NCBI GenBank assembly: GCA_014607495.2
Contig: CP053167.1
Coordinates: 11,656,001-11,720,000, forward strand
DNA length: 64,000 bases
Reading direction: 5' to 3'
Origin: Carposina sasakii
Lineage: Eukaryota > Arthropoda > Insecta > Lepidoptera > Carposinidae
Shown here one piece after another: positions 13,001 to 28,000 of the stretch. Every line of letters begins with the position of its first letter. Within the stretch, counting starts at the first letter, position 1. The notes beneath the pieces are model-generated. The model was not told the DNA's origin, did no database searches, and saw nothing but the letters and a program-made list of their open reading frames with translations. Position numbers and translations under genes: made by a program.

Positions 13001-16000
13001 ATCGACCACAATGGTTTTGAATTAAAATATTCAAAGTTTTGCGGCAATGTAGAGTCAATAGTAGTGCGCGATGTGCTAGTCATGCGATTCTTCAAATAAG
13101 TAAGTTGACGAACTGTAGAAGATTTAAAATTAGACACCTAAACCAATCACGGTATAACAAGTCCGGCGGATTATTCACGAACTAAATAAAAATGTATGAA
13201 ACAGTATGCAGATTGCAAAGATGCTAGCGCTGCAGTAAACGGACCACTTATTTTGCATTGAGTTTAACGGTAAAATTACTTTAGAACTTCTAAACAGGGC
13301 TGCAGTAACAATCTGCCTACACATACCCCACCCTCACACTCGAATGATGCCAACTTATGACGCACATCACTCGAACTGACGCGCTTCTATCAGCATTGTT
13401 TGATACCAATATGGATTAGAGAAAGGCTATTGTCTAAATCAGAGGTTCCCAAATTTTTATTTCTCGTAGACCCCTTTCAAAAGTTTACTGGTTCTGGTGG
13501 ACCCCCTACAGGCCTACATCACATACAAATTAATAGTGAATTAATTCGTTTGCTTTAAGCGTGTAATAACAATAATTAGTGTATTATGAGAACAGCATTA
13601 GACAATATATCTATGTAGTTAAATGAAACCATCCGGTCGGGAAATTAATAAGGCTTCTTTACTCCATGACCATTTCATACGAGTACCATAAATGTGTTTT
13701 TAACATTAAAAGCCTGAAAATATAATAATATTAGGTTAGGTGCTGACGAACTAACTGACTATCTTTCAGCCCCGGTACCTAAATAATTATCTACATCTTG
13801 CACGCCATGCGTCATTAAATGCGTAGATGCAAAAGCCTGTAACAAAAGAGACTACTGACCGGATCCTATTGGTCTTCTGATGGGCAGTCTCCACGGTGAC
13901 GAGGAACACGGCGTGGCTGCGCGAGGAGTGCTCGTTCATGTCCGTGCGGCCGGACGCGCGGTGCTTGTTGCCCGCGCGCATTACGCGCACCATCTCCGCG
14001 CTGGACTTGCACACGATTGACGTCATCTCCGGGATGTGGAAGCCGTTGGGCTCCTGTGGAGGTGATTCCATCGGTGACAATTTGCTTGTTAGTGACAATT
14101 TACTTTCACAGATTCATAACAAATTCCAATAAGCTTTCCTAATCGACTTTTAATAATTAGATTTAAGAAATTTTCCAATTCTGTGGTCTGAGATGTTTAT
14201 TGATTTCAATGTTCATCCATGTAAAATCGACTGGCATATTAAAATCTGCACTGCACAGGAATTTATCTAACAATAATAGTATCATAACAGGTCAAACACC
14301 TGATGCGGCTGCTTATGCTGCACCAAAAATAACAACAAATACCTTTGGCTAAAGGTACTCTAACTAGAAAATCTTATAGATACTTAGTTGGTTCAGAAAA
14401 AAATCTTCCGCAGATCCGCATTTTTTTTTTGTCGAGACAGTTGAAATTAAAAACGTGACCATCCGCAAAATGGAGCACGCGCTGTTTTTTCACCCTTTGT
14501 ACCGACAAATAGATAGTCAAAAACAGTCATTGTAAAAAGGTCGATGACACTGTTTTTTTTTCTGGCAAGCACTGAATGGGCTTTGAAAGAGGCAATAAAT
14601 TAAAAAATTCTTTGGACCAGCGCCAAAGTAGGTAAATTAAACATACAGGTAGATTAGGAGATTTCCAAACACGAGAACATTGTTTTCCTTCGTGAAATTT
14701 CAGTAGTGTCTACAAAATCACCAGCTAATACAAAACTTTGGAAAGATTTAAAAAAATTCTGCATATTTTTTTCGTATTTTGGTTTGTTATTGCTGAAATT
14801 CTGCAAGGCAATATAGAAATTGCAAAACATAACATAAAACTAGCCAAAATCGAGGAGCCTTGTTTAACAATATACATCAAGGTTTCACAATAGTAACATC
14901 AAGTCGATTACATATATACTCATCAGCATCACAAGGTTGTATATCACTCCTTCCTGCCGTTGAAATATCAAACCTGACAGTAAACGGATTAGGATTATTA
15001 TTCAATTAATCATATGTGTATGTACAATTAGCGAAATTAATGCAATTAATTAATTTGGGGTAAATACGCTTTCTCTTGGCATGGCAGAGGCAGATAATTG
15101 CATTGTTTGGACTAACTCGTTCGTTACTTATCCGTTTTTTTTTCTATTCTAGATGTACTAGCTGTATCAATTGATTTATCTTACAGGTGATTAGGTACTT
15201 TAAACATCATATCCATCCACTTACAGAAAATAAGCTGTCTTTAGAATGCGTTTGTGGTATACTTATTTGAAAATCAAATTAGCAGTATTAGCCTTGTATG
15301 TTCTAAGATATTATTCAAGCCTAAAAGTAGGTAACTTTAAAAAAAATACAAAATATTTGACTTCAATAAACAGTAACTAATCGTAACGAAACAGGACAAT
15401 CAACATTACCAAAACTACTTAATAAAGCAAACTAAATACAAACAAAGTACCTACGGAAATAGGTAAGTTTTATAAACAAAGTATGAAAATAGTTTAAATA
15501 GGAAAACAACTCAGTAGTCTTGTGTACACGTAGGATAAGTTTAATGAACATTTGTAACTATGCGATAGCGAAATTAAAGCTGAGAGATATTCTGGCGTGG
15601 ATCCAAAATCGGAATAATAGAAAAAATTAAATTAGAGTCAATGCCAGAATATTAATTGAAAATAGAATTTAGAGATGAAATCATCATAGATCATAGAGGG
15701 TGAAGTAAACCATCAACTTGTTTTAAAATTATTCTAAGTAAGTTAAAATTCATGTTTGTGTCATAAAAGTAGAAAGACCTCAAATGACGTATCCTGAAGA
15801 GGATTATAAGAATATCTGTTGGCAATATGGGTATCATGTGACTAGATAAACTAAGTGGATGTAAAAAATAGACTTGAGAATTAGAATAGACACTCGTTCT
15901 CGAGCCTGGACTGAAAGAATTAGGGCCGATAGAAGTGGTTTATAATTAAAGTTTATAATTGGTGAGACATCTCGCTCTCACCAAATTCGGTGGTTGGTAA

Positions 16001-19000
16001 ACACCATTTGCAAATGGAAATAATTGAATCAATGCCCAAAGCTGGCAAACCTTCAAACAGCGATGAGATTAGAACCTTATCGACTTATCTCATAGTTATG
16101 AATGTGCAGATTACTGTTGATAGCGAAACCGACAAGGTCGACGAAACTGACCGCAAACTAAACAAAGAACTGTTTGGAACTATTACCACAGAATATAAAG
16201 GATTTAAGATCAGTTTAGATTAAAAGCATACTAACACGATACGATTAAATTATATCTAAGTATATCTTCTTTTCCGGTAATAAAAAGAAGTCTAACATTA
16301 CGGCAATATACTCGTATTTACTAAGGATAAGGAAAATTATTAGGTTGGAGCTCTCTTGACAAAGGCACCAAACTAGTAGATTCGTCAGATATAATTATGT
16401 AGGTAGTTAAAAACCTAGGCCGATTGTTTCTTCATATAATCAATATAAGGTACATACATACATATAAGAACTTCAGGATCGTAAAGGAGATCCCACCCAC
16501 AGTCACGTTTAACATAGCGGGGACAAATGCAAACGATCAGTAACAAGGGCTTATAGCCTGAGAGAACGTCTGAGTACCTTAGTCGACTCTTACGACAGGC
16601 ACGGAGGTAGATAGACCTGGTGTGTTCTAATGAAACCCCGCAATCTACAAGGGAACAACAGTATCAGTGTATTAATTTAAATCATCAGTTTGGTGAATCA
16701 TCCGTCTCTGGTCTAATTCGACCGAGGTCGATGCCGTGGTCTAGGTAACTCTGTAACTACTAGATGACCTGGTTGTGGTCTGCGACTGCTTTGGACATAT
16801 TTGATTATGTCTATTGTCGTAACTTTGACCACAACTTTTTATTTCGATAATTTTAGTAGTGGATGGTAGTGGTAAGGCTGCTTTTCCACCAGCAAGATGT
16901 AGCAATCAAATTAGTTGATATCATGTACCAGAGAATATGATTGATGAAAGTCGAACGCAACAATAGCAATGCAGCATATCTCTGATACATATAATCACGC
17001 CTTTATCCCTTACGGGGTAAGCAGAACACCAAGGACGATAGGACCACATGGTGCCACTTCTGACCAATTTTGAGGGAATAGTTGAGATGTACAAGTTCGG
17101 TTAGAGTGACAGGTGGTTAGCTGGTTAGCCCATCGCCTACAAAACACCAAGACCCTCTCGTCCCTCTACTGACTTGTACAGTATGTCCGGGAAGAGAAGC
17201 AGCTGTAGTATTATACTTTTTTTCTTCACTCCCAGAGCAGCATAGAAGAATATATGGACGAAACTATTAGATTCTAAATATGTAATGATTTTAATCTAAC
17301 TTCAGGGTGCAGTAAAATCAAATACTTATGGAGTTGTTATACTTTAACTAGTGAAAAAAGTTGAAGCTTAGTTTTAAGAATATGTTTTTTTGTATGCTCG
17401 TAAAAATTCATTACCTGTATAGGTACATGCCTATACGTAGGGACCTAGGGACGTCATAGAATCTCAAAGTAACGGTAATGCAGGCAAACGTTTCTTAATT
17501 GTTTCTTACTACCAGTATTACGTTAAAATAATGTAATTACAATACCCATGGTTTGACCAAATAAAGCATTTTTTCATGTATCCATTGGCGGTGCATAATT
17601 AAATGAGCAAATATAAAGTAACATTTTGTTACTCAGAAGGTAAACTTTAATATTTTCAATGCCAAGTGAACTCAATAAACATTTAACGACTTCGGTCGTA
17701 ATTCTGAACACGCTACTACTAGAGGCTAAACGAAACACTTCAGAGCAATATCATTACTGCGAATCTTTCAATCTCCATACAGTAGTTCTTAAGAATAAGA
17801 GAACTAGGCTTAGGTATATTATGGTATCAACTATGTTGCAAATTAGGTAAAGTTTTTGCAATTCAATAATTACAGAGGTGAATAACATTTTTTACAAATT
17901 CATATTCCAAGACTAGGGTCCTTACTTATACATATACCGTGAGTAAAGTTAAGCAACCGTTAAGCACGACTTTTTGACAGCAATATGTATCGAATATCTG
18001 TCAAATAAGTAGAGATTTTTATAAGTAAGGCCCTAGGTAAATAGTAGTCTATAAGGAGGTTTAGCCAGCACGGAATTCAGTAAGAACTTACATAGTTGAT
18101 CAATATGCGCATTCAGTATGTACCAATATTTTTTAACAACGCAACTTAGCGTGCAGTACAAAAAAAAACAAACCAAATGGAGTCGATTTCCAGTATTATG
18201 TGCGTGATCACACGTCTACAGCGGCTGATTAATTAATTAACATAACACGGATGAGCAGCAGTTTACTATATCTTCAGTCAAGATAGGATCTTCAAAAGAA
18301 TATATTTTCTTTGTTTTTCACATATTCATCCCTGTGCTGATGCGGGGCTTCACTAGAATACATCACCTGCATATCTCTCCGTTCGTGCATATTGTAAGAA
18401 TAGACTAAGGAATTTGGCAATTCTCACAAGCGATATGCAGAAACGTGCTAGTAACTGATCACCGATCGTTAACTTCTGTCCCCCGCTGTGCTAAACGTGG
18501 CTGCGGGATGTTCCTTATGGTCCTACAGACCAGTACCTATATTGATTTCACATGTACTTAAAAAGGCTTTGGTCAGCAAGAATCAACAAATCGACACTAA
18601 AACCTAATGGTCTCCGTCAGTGTACGGTTACTAACAGACCTATGTTGTACAAATAATGACCTACCTAGATAAGTACTTCATTATGTATGTACTTATGTAG
18701 GTACCTATGCAATGTAAGAGGAAACACGTTTCGTCAATATTGACAGGCCAAGTGGACACTACACTAAGGACACTGTTATTTACTCGATACCTCATTCGTT
18801 GAGGCAAGTTCCGGAGAAACATTTAATTATGTTAATGCTGTAAAGAATACGTGAAACATGGAAGATTTTCTGTATTATACCATAAAGCTCCATGTTGATT
18901 GATTCAATCATTGATTCTATACGAGTATGATATCTATATTCCATATCTAATCCACGCTATTAGCTACCTACTATACATTGTAATAATGTAAAAGAGTTGT

Positions 19001-22000
19001 CTCAATTACCAGAATTGCTTTATCTATACATATAGGCACAGAAGAGAATTGATAAATAACCTACACAACTAAGTGACACAGAAGTGCCAACCAGACTTTT
19101 GTCAAGAAACTCCAGAAAAATCAAAGAAACAGAGTCTGATCTGAATCCGATCCAGGACGGAAAAAAAGCACTTTTCTCGACTTCATTTCACAATATTGTG
19201 GTTCTTTAGAGATTAATAACGGTGGATTAGGTTTACCACACCTGCCGCCTCCATGCGTTCACGTAATGCACGGTAGAGTAGTCATAGTAAAACGGTAACG
19301 TGTTTCAGCTACCGCATGGCCTCCCTCGATCACGTTACTAAGTTGTAATTTCGACAAACAATGGGAAATCAATTTGCCGTCTACTAGTGTTGAGACAATT
19401 GGACACTTTTCATATTTCAGTTTCAGCCAAGGGTAAATTGGAACCAGTGACCTAATAAACGAGGTATTCAGGTCGTAACAATGTTCAGGTGACCCAAATT
19501 AGCTAACGCAAAAGTTAATGACATACATAATAGACCTTGCACATTGATTTGTCAAATACTTCACAAATTGACAAAGACAACTGGAGGGTGGGTTTGGCTG
19601 GTAGACTCCTGGATGAGCGGGCAAGGGAGAGCAGATATTGGGTTCAATTCCTGGCAGGTTGATTAAATTTGCCTGAAGAAGAAATTATAACAGAATTTGT
19701 TTACTATTCGTTAGCTTGATACTCGTTTTATTTTTTCTAGAAAAATTGGAGCTTAGACGTTTAGGTACATACAACTAACTAGTCCAGTTTAAAGTTTCTG
19801 TATAAGGGCGAATAAACGGAACAGCTCGTTAATTTCGTAATGCCGGGAACCTTTACTTACAGATGGAAAAAATCAATTTCTATTGGATATTAAATATTGC
19901 ATTTCCACTAACCTGTCCCCTTATAGTAAGCTTCTTGCAGTCCTTCGACAGCAGATCTCTCACATCTTCAAGGTACAGCTCCACATAGGAGCAGCTGACG
20001 AGGTGCGTGACGTCAGAACTAGCGCTGTTCTCGATGTGCTGCCAGATGTGGTGGAAGGCGCGCGGGATGATGCCGTCCTCACCGCTGCCCTCCATAGTGT
20101 GCGTTTTACCCGTGCCCGTCTGCCCATATGCGAACACGCAGCCGTTGAAGCCGTCCAGGACGGAAGCCACGAGCGGCCGGACCTGGGGGACATCATTATA
20201 TTGAATGGAGAACATAATAACCTCATTTTACTTAAAGAAAAAACTGGACTGCGTAAAAATTTTGATCCAGTGTCACTCTCACGCAAATCTAATGTCGTCT
20301 CAAACTCAAATGCGGCACAGAAACCGTGTAGGCTTTAGAGCAAAGAAATATAATATGTACCTACATACGTACATACACCCGAAACACATAACCCTTCTTC
20401 TGTTCGGGTAAAAATAAACTAACACAAGTAACAATAACACTGTCTAGCCAGTGGTTCCCAAAGTGGTCCAGGTGGACCCCCAGGGGTCCACAGGAGACTC
20501 TATGGGGGTCTACGTTGGCGGTAAAAAATGAGGGTTCACATTTAATCTGTATGTGATGTGGGCCTGTAGGGGTCCAGAGGGTCCACCAGAACCAGATAAC
20601 TTTTGAAAGGGGTCTATGCGGAATAAAAGTTCGGGAATCCCTGGTCTAGTCTAATAATGTTTACAAAATTACCTCCGTAGCAATAATGTTGCACGTTGCA
20701 ACAAAATATTATTAACCATTGCTCTGTGAATAGACAACTAATTGCAACCTCAATAACTCATCCAACTCGGTCCATATGGCCACCGGTGGAGGTCACCTAT
20801 AAGTTAGACCATTATATGTGTTTTGCTCATAAATGATCTTATGGACATTGGATTGATTTGAATTGAGTGACCGCGAAACAAATTGTGACCAGATGACTAT
20901 TAGTTTACTTTTGCAGATTAGAGTTTGAAAGAAATCTATAAATTTTTCACGACAGTTGCAGCTGAAAACGAAGCTACATACAGGTTGTTTGTGACAGCCA
21001 GGCAAATATTGATATGGCGACTTCAGACCATGATTCTGATATGAAAACCACTCAAAATTTCCGCAGGAAAATTCCAAAATTTTCCGACCTTTTTTCATTT
21101 TTTCAGGATAAAAAAAACAGTGTAGTTCGTTTAAGTAGGCTTTAGATAATGGCTCAAAAAGAAAATTTTAACCCATTCATCAAAAAAGTGCAATTAACTG
21201 ATCAACCCCAATGGACACACAAGTGATCCGAAAAACAGCAATGTATCACACAATAACCAATAAGCCCATTTAACTAGTCACAGGATCACCCGATACAATT
21301 AGCGCGGAAAGCAAACTTTGCGGATAATCAAATTTAAAATGCATTTCCTGCGAGTAATAACACTGTCATATAATTCAGAACAGTGGTACAGTGTTCAATA
21401 TATCAGTATTTGCCTGGCTATCACACACACCCTGTATATATCTTAAAAAGGTATATTCATATTTTTACAGAGTCCAGGCGAACGGAGGATTTTGTAAAAT
21501 CTCCAAAGAAAATTATTTTTTATTTTGTATTTAATTTCCATGTTGGGTGTTGTAGGTAAATCGTGGTTTCCAAACAAAAGGCGATAATTTAAAGCACATT
21601 ATGTCAATATACACAAACGCAGTGCACCGCGGCCGTGAATTAATATGAGCCAGTATGAGGTAATATCCAGACTCAGTTCAACATAAGAACATGTAACATT
21701 GTTTGTATTATAAGGTATAACCTTTAACACACATCTCCATTTGAAGAATCGGAAACAATTCTAAAAATTATAGGATACAGGTCGTCTTCTATTTTAGCCT
21801 CGAGGTTATATTCTAAATTTAAGGTCCTATATTTTGTAAGCGCTAATAACAAAACCTATCAATAACCAATTAGCACAGCAAACACCACAGTATAACAAAA
21901 CCATGCCGTACAACCAGTAGTAGAGCTAAGGTCACGCCCACATGCTGACTCACTTACTCACTTTACAACAAAACGACAAACCTTCGGCGACCAAGGCCAA

Positions 22001-25000
22001 GCATTGCCCTACTGAGGATCCACCGTAACCTGTGTACGCCATGTGTAGGATGCACTTTTTACCCGACTGCGCGACGCAAAGGAGTGGTATTGTGTTTAAC
22101 ACATATGTATGTATGTATGTATGTCTGTTCCTTTGTGACCTCCTGTAGCCTAAACGGCTTGATGGATTTTGATGTATGAGGTATCGTTAGATTTGTCTTG
22201 ATTACGGGAGTGTCATAGGATACATTTTATCATAAAAGTCCCACGGGATAAAGACATAATAATATTTTTTCTAAATTTCCCTTTAAACAACAAAAATATG
22301 TATGCGGTATCATTAGATTCATTTCAATCACGGGAGTAATTAATATAGGATACGTTTTTTCTCAAAATTCCCACGGGAACATGTTAATTCTGCGTCAACG
22401 CAAAGCAACTCATGCGTTAGCAAGCAAAAAGATAGGGCGTGGCCTGGCATGCGGCGCGCGGCGCGGTGCGGAGGGGGATATGCTCGAGTATACAGCCCGA
22501 ATGCGGGCACACGCATAAGGGCACACGTCGTTGACGGTCGTCTCTAAATAGCGATTTTTTCGATACTTCGTCGTCTGACGCGAAACTTATAAAGTATAAA
22601 TAACTCGTTCTTTTTTACCCGACTGCGCGCCGCAAAGGAGTGGTATTGTCTTTAACAGCCTATGTATGTATGTATGTTTGTATGTTCCTTTGAAGCACTA
22701 CACGAACCAAACGCCTCGGCCGATTTTTATGACTCATACGTCAATCGATTCCTCTTAGTCCGGCGAGTGTCACTGAAGACATGACGTTAGTGAAAATGCA
22801 ATATGGCGACTACTGGACGCCATTTTGTAAAAATTAAAAAATTAAAGTCGACAAACTATATCGACTGGGGTATCGTTGAATAGGTATTTAAAAATAATTT
22901 ATAGGTTTCTCTCAACATTTTTCGATTCGACTAACCATTTAGGATCTATATCGATTGAAAACCATTCTCGTATATAAGTTTTTAGACAGCAGCATGACGA
23001 AACCTTTTTGCTGCCGAGCATGTCGAGCGTGTTTCTTGAAGGATGCCTATTAGTAGCTATATTAACTAAAAAGTATAAAATAAATAAAAACATAATTTAA
23101 AAAATCCAAAAACCCGACTGCGTAAAAAAGAACCAAACTATGTATATAATAATAATAAAAAAACTGAAAAGATGAAAACAAGCACTTAGATGTCCAGTGG
23201 TCTAGAATTCTATAATATTATTATGGAATTAATAATAATTGAAGAAAATAAAATATTTTCTAATGATGTAATATAACAACTGAACAGTCGGGATCCAGTA
23301 ACCGACAGCCAAGCTATTAATATTTCAATGGATCCTGGCTGTTCAGTTGTTATATTACATCATTAGAAAATATTTTATTTTCTTCAATTATTATTAATTC
23401 CATAATAATATTATAGAATTCTAGACCACTGGACATCTAAGTGCTTGTTTTCATCTTTTCAGTTTTTTTATTATTATTATATACATAGTTTGGTTCTTTT
23501 TTACGCAGTCGGGTTTTTGGATTTTTTAAATTATGTTTTTATATGTAACTACAATGCTCATCGCTCGTTTGGACCTATACCGTATAGGTACCTCTTATGA
23601 ATGACATTGCCTACGTCACGTTGTTCTGTTTCTTTGAAGTGTCTAAGTACATAGTGTCGGCTGTGTCTCTTATCTTCTTTATCATCATCATCATTATCAT
23701 GACTATCTTAGCCATGGCTCTAACTAAAGCAATAAGGCTTTTAAGCTATTTTCCACCAGAGATCATATTCATTGGTCCATGATGCCAATATGTTTAATCG
23801 GTGGATATCACACGCATCCGTTGCACCCTAGCATCTGCCCCCTGATTACCTAATTTGCAATAGCAAAACCGAAGCAAAGCGATAGCGAATATTGTACAAT
23901 ATTCGCCTTGAAATGTCAAAGTTCCTTTGAAATTCATTTTACGTAATACGAATTTGACAAGCAATCAGCGATTTTTGTACAATTTTCGCTATCGCTTTGC
24001 TTTTGCTAGTTACGTAATAAGGGGGCTGGTCCGTGTCATTGGACGTATTAAAAATACATGAAAAAGTAATAATATTTATTTATTTTCCTTAGAATGGAAT
24101 TAATGATGTTTCAAGTGTATTTCAACCAAATTATCTTATCATCTTCGATGAACTTGAGCATTTATAAGGCAAGTACTTATTTTTATTGATTTTTACGTAA
24201 GCCAATGACGGTAATGGAAGATTATTCTTGATTTGAAACGGATGTATAGTTAAAGAACTGCAAACATCGAATCCAGGTTCAAGTTTCCATGAAATAAGCT
24301 TAATTTACATACATATTTACATACATACATACATATGACGGCCGATTGGTGTAGTTGGTAGTGGCCCTGCCTGCGACGCCATAGGTCCTGGGTTCGAATC
24401 CCAGTAGGTGCAAACATTGATGTGATGAATATCGATGTTTGTTTCCGAGTCATGGATGTTTATATACTTATCTATGTATTTATATACCGTTGCCTAGTAC
24501 CCACGACACAAGACCTTAGGGATCTTAGTGTGGGATTAGGTCAATGTGTTGTGAAGTGTGTGAATGTGTGTGTGTGAATATGAATATGTGTATATAATCA
24601 CGCCTTTATTCCTTACGGGGTAGGCAGAGCACCAAGGGCCGATAGAACCACATGGCGCCACTTCTGACCAATTTTGAGGGTATAGTTGAGATGTACAAGT
24701 TCGGTAAGTAGTGACAAGTAGTCAGCCCATCTCCTACAAAACACCAAGACCCTCTTGTCCCTCTACTGACTTGTGCAGTATGCCCGGGAAGAGAAGCTTA
24801 ATTTAATTTCATTAAAGACGGCGACTACCTAAAGATTCGGCGTTTACATCTTTTTCCGTGTATGTCATATCAATTATGGAATTTAGAGGCGTTTTTCTAA
24901 GGCACTATGCTAAACGGGTGTCGAAGGATCTCGTCTGATCTCAACCGACTGAGTCCGCAATCCGTCAGCTTTGGCTATCCCATTTTTGGGAGATCAACCT

Positions 25001-28000
25001 TTTTACGAATACATGTCTGTTTCACGAAAAGACCAGTAAGCCTGTTTGCTACGACTCCGTAGGTAATAAATCATCATCATCATAATCATGTCTATTGCAT
25101 GCACTCCACTGCTGGACGTAGGCCTCCACTAGGGCACGCCACAAGACTGCCATGGGGGTATTTGCTCATAGTTACCATGCTGGGCAGGCGGATTGGTGAC
25201 CGCAGTTTGTATTTTGGACTATGTTGTCAACACGGGAGGCGCTGCTGCCCACTTCCCGGAAATCCTTAATCGCCTCGTACGATACCCACAGGCAGACATG
25301 GGGTGGTACGAATTCTACTCCCCCGGCACCACGCGGCCATAACTAATAATCTATTCTATATACATATAATAAAATTGTAACGGATCGATGATTGTGCACA
25401 TTAATCTCAGAAACGGCTGGACCGATTTCGATGCAGTTTTCAGGAATATATTGTGACAGGTCCCACTTGCCATATAGGCTACTTTTTATCCCGGGAAAAT
25501 GTTTTTATCCCGGATAATTTCGACGGGGTCGCGGGCGTCCACTAGTAGCTAATAAATATTAGCTTCGCATCTCCAAACATAGTACATACAGTAAAGACTA
25601 ACGCTCAAGGTAAACTGAACAGTATAGTAGGTATATGTACCTACAATAGAAAGTATTACGCGAGTAGTATTTTGCGGAATAGCCGACAAGGCCGCTAGCA
25701 CATCCCACACACGATGAGCTAGCCGGCAAAAACTGCACCAGGAAACATATCAGCCGGCTGCCAAATGTATGTGTGTTGTACGTGTGGACGTCAGACACGC
25801 ATTTGGAAATATAGATAAATACAGGGTGTGGGTGACAGCCAGGCAAATACTGAAATGCTGAATACTATTACTCGCAGGAAATGTATTTTATATTTGATTA
25901 TCTTATCAGTAATCTTTGCTCTCCGCGCTAATTGATCGGGCGATCCTGTGCCTAATTAAATGGGCTTATTGGTTATTGTGTGACACATTACTGTATTTTG
26001 GATCACTTGTGACTCTTCATTAGGGTTGATCAGTTATTTGAACACTTTTGAGGGCAACTTTTTCTTTTTAAATCGCATTTTGGTCAAAATTTTATTTGTA
26101 AGTTATTATGTAAGGACTAATTAAACGAACCTAACTATTTTTTCCTAAAAATATGAAAAAATGTCCTGTTCCTGCGAAAATTTTCTGTGTTTTCCACCTC
26201 AGCATTATGGTCTGAAGTCATGGTATCAATATTTGCCTGGCTGTCACAAACATCCTGTAGATATACAGTTTACAACACATCAACCTAGTCTCACAGTAAG
26301 GTCTTGGGTCGTGGGTACTAAGCAACGGTATGTATAATATGAAATAGAGATAATTAAATAAAACATCCACGACTTGGAAAGAAACATCAGTGGCCATAAC
26401 TGCAGGATCATAAATGAGATTCCGCAGTCTCGTTTATCATAGCTGGGGCCTCAGCTGGGGCCTCAGCTGGGACCTCAGCTGGGACCTCAGCTGGGACTGA
26501 TCAGACTTGATGATCAGTGTCTAGTTACTATCTAAATGGGGTGAAATAGTTATAGGCTAATAAATTAATATCGGATTATCTTGTTTACCGGCCGGAATAA
26601 CGTAATGGTTATAATAAAATAATTATTTATAATAGAAATAAACGCTATCGCTAAGGAAATAAATGTAATAATAATTACTACTATTATGCGTCAGTGAGAA
26701 TGGAAAGTGAAATATTTAAAGTAGAAGAAAATGGCTGTAATAAAATACTCGAGGAAGTGTGGAGAAAAGGGAAATCATAAAAAACGGTAATTTATCAGTA
26801 TGTACGAGTATTTACCTTTCGCCTACTCGTATTATTTAATAAATTTTCAGGGTGCTTCTGCAAATTAATATGTACCTACGTTTCGTACTTGATTCTAATT
26901 CCAAAACTAACTTCGTGACCCTGCAGTCTTCAGTCAATCAATTTGTAGTCAAGTATACAGGATTTTTTATGTTTTTTTAAGTTTATGCCAAAAAAAACCG
27001 GGAAACGATGTAAATTGTTTTGTTTTTTTCTTTTCTTGATCGGGCGAAATATATAGTGTCCAGTGTTTATGCTAGTTTTATCATAGACAGATATTAATTA
27101 TTTCTCATGAAAAAATCTTGCTACGCGCGTCTATGTGCATTTATGCAGAAAAACGCAGTCTATTTACTCAACTTTCGACCTTAGATGAAAACAAAATAGT
27201 TATTTATAGTTATTTTGTTCACTATGGGTGCGCCCACCACCGGGCCCTACACCCTCCACTGACCCTCGGATCTGATAACTCATAATTGCGACAACAGGCA
27301 CTTGCACTAACTACAATCGCCATGAGAAACCAGACCTATCAGATTTATTGTATCAATATTTTGGTGAATTTTTGAATTTTTTCATTTAAATTTAATTAAT
27401 TCACTTAATACTATTTGGTTTGTGTGCACAAATAGTATATATTTATTTGAAATATAAATAATGGTGGGTAATTATTTATATATTTTTTGAATACTTAGTA
27501 GAGGGTAGTTAATTCTGTGTAAGTAATGTGTTGGACTTTAGAGGTTCATAATAATTAGTGGTTTACTAATTTACTAATTTCTATAATCCTGAGGATGCCA
27601 CGGTTGTTGGCGAATATATGTAGATTATTTATCTAGTTTTTGATTTCGGAATGGTGCAATGTATCGTCTTGCATGCTAGGTGCTCGGGTCTGGTTTCTCA
27701 TGGCGATTGTAGTTAGTGCAAGTGCCTGTTGTCGCAATTATGAGTTATCAGATCCGAGGGTCAGTGGAGGGTGTAGGGCCCGGTGGTGGGCGCACCCATA
27801 GTGAATGTTTGAACTTCCGAATTGTAACGCCTAATACAATTTCATTTATAAAACAGTTATTTTGTTTTCATCTAAGCTTTCGACCCTAAATATCTTGGGA
27901 ACTAGACACTTCCTAGGTACGCTTCTATGGAGAAAATGAGGAGGAGATTCCGTAGTTTTCGGGAACGTTGATGACCAAAAATCACCCTGTATTATTATAG

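Larger units (their letters stand above)
4328..13859 (-). other. KIF3B intron 4 (9.5 kb): contents
   Basis: This is the largest intron of the kinesin. It holds a minus-strand LINE 3' end (5041-5573), copies of a dispersed repeat (10990-11145, 11990-12182), a foldback MITE (11725-11985), a TIR element (12585-12962), a repeat shared with 61 kb (13141-13270) and a hAT-MITE fragment (13443-13545). The remainder, notably 5600-10900, is AT-rich sequence in which no coding exon or repeat structure was recognised. Confidence 0.6.
14054..19912 (-). other. KIF3B intron 3 (5.9 kb): contents
   Basis: Contains dispersed repeats (16465-16665, 16987-17215, 18340-18505) and a palindromic MITE (17913-18036). 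A 77-codon frame at 15990-16223 has no recognisable relatives or splice context and is not annotated as a gene. The rest is AT-rich without recognised structure. Confidence 0.55.

Noticed and set aside
15990..16223. 77-codon ATG frame ([14 protein letters not shown]...)
   Set aside because: No recognisable family, lies deep in a kinesin intron and has no splice context. Could be a piece of an old element, but there is no evidence.
24391..24401. Canonical tRNA B box suggesting a tRNA gene (also at 2710, 53250, 55580)
   Set aside because: No complete cloverleaf with acceptor stem follows, and the same head and body recur as dispersed copies, which identifies SINEs.
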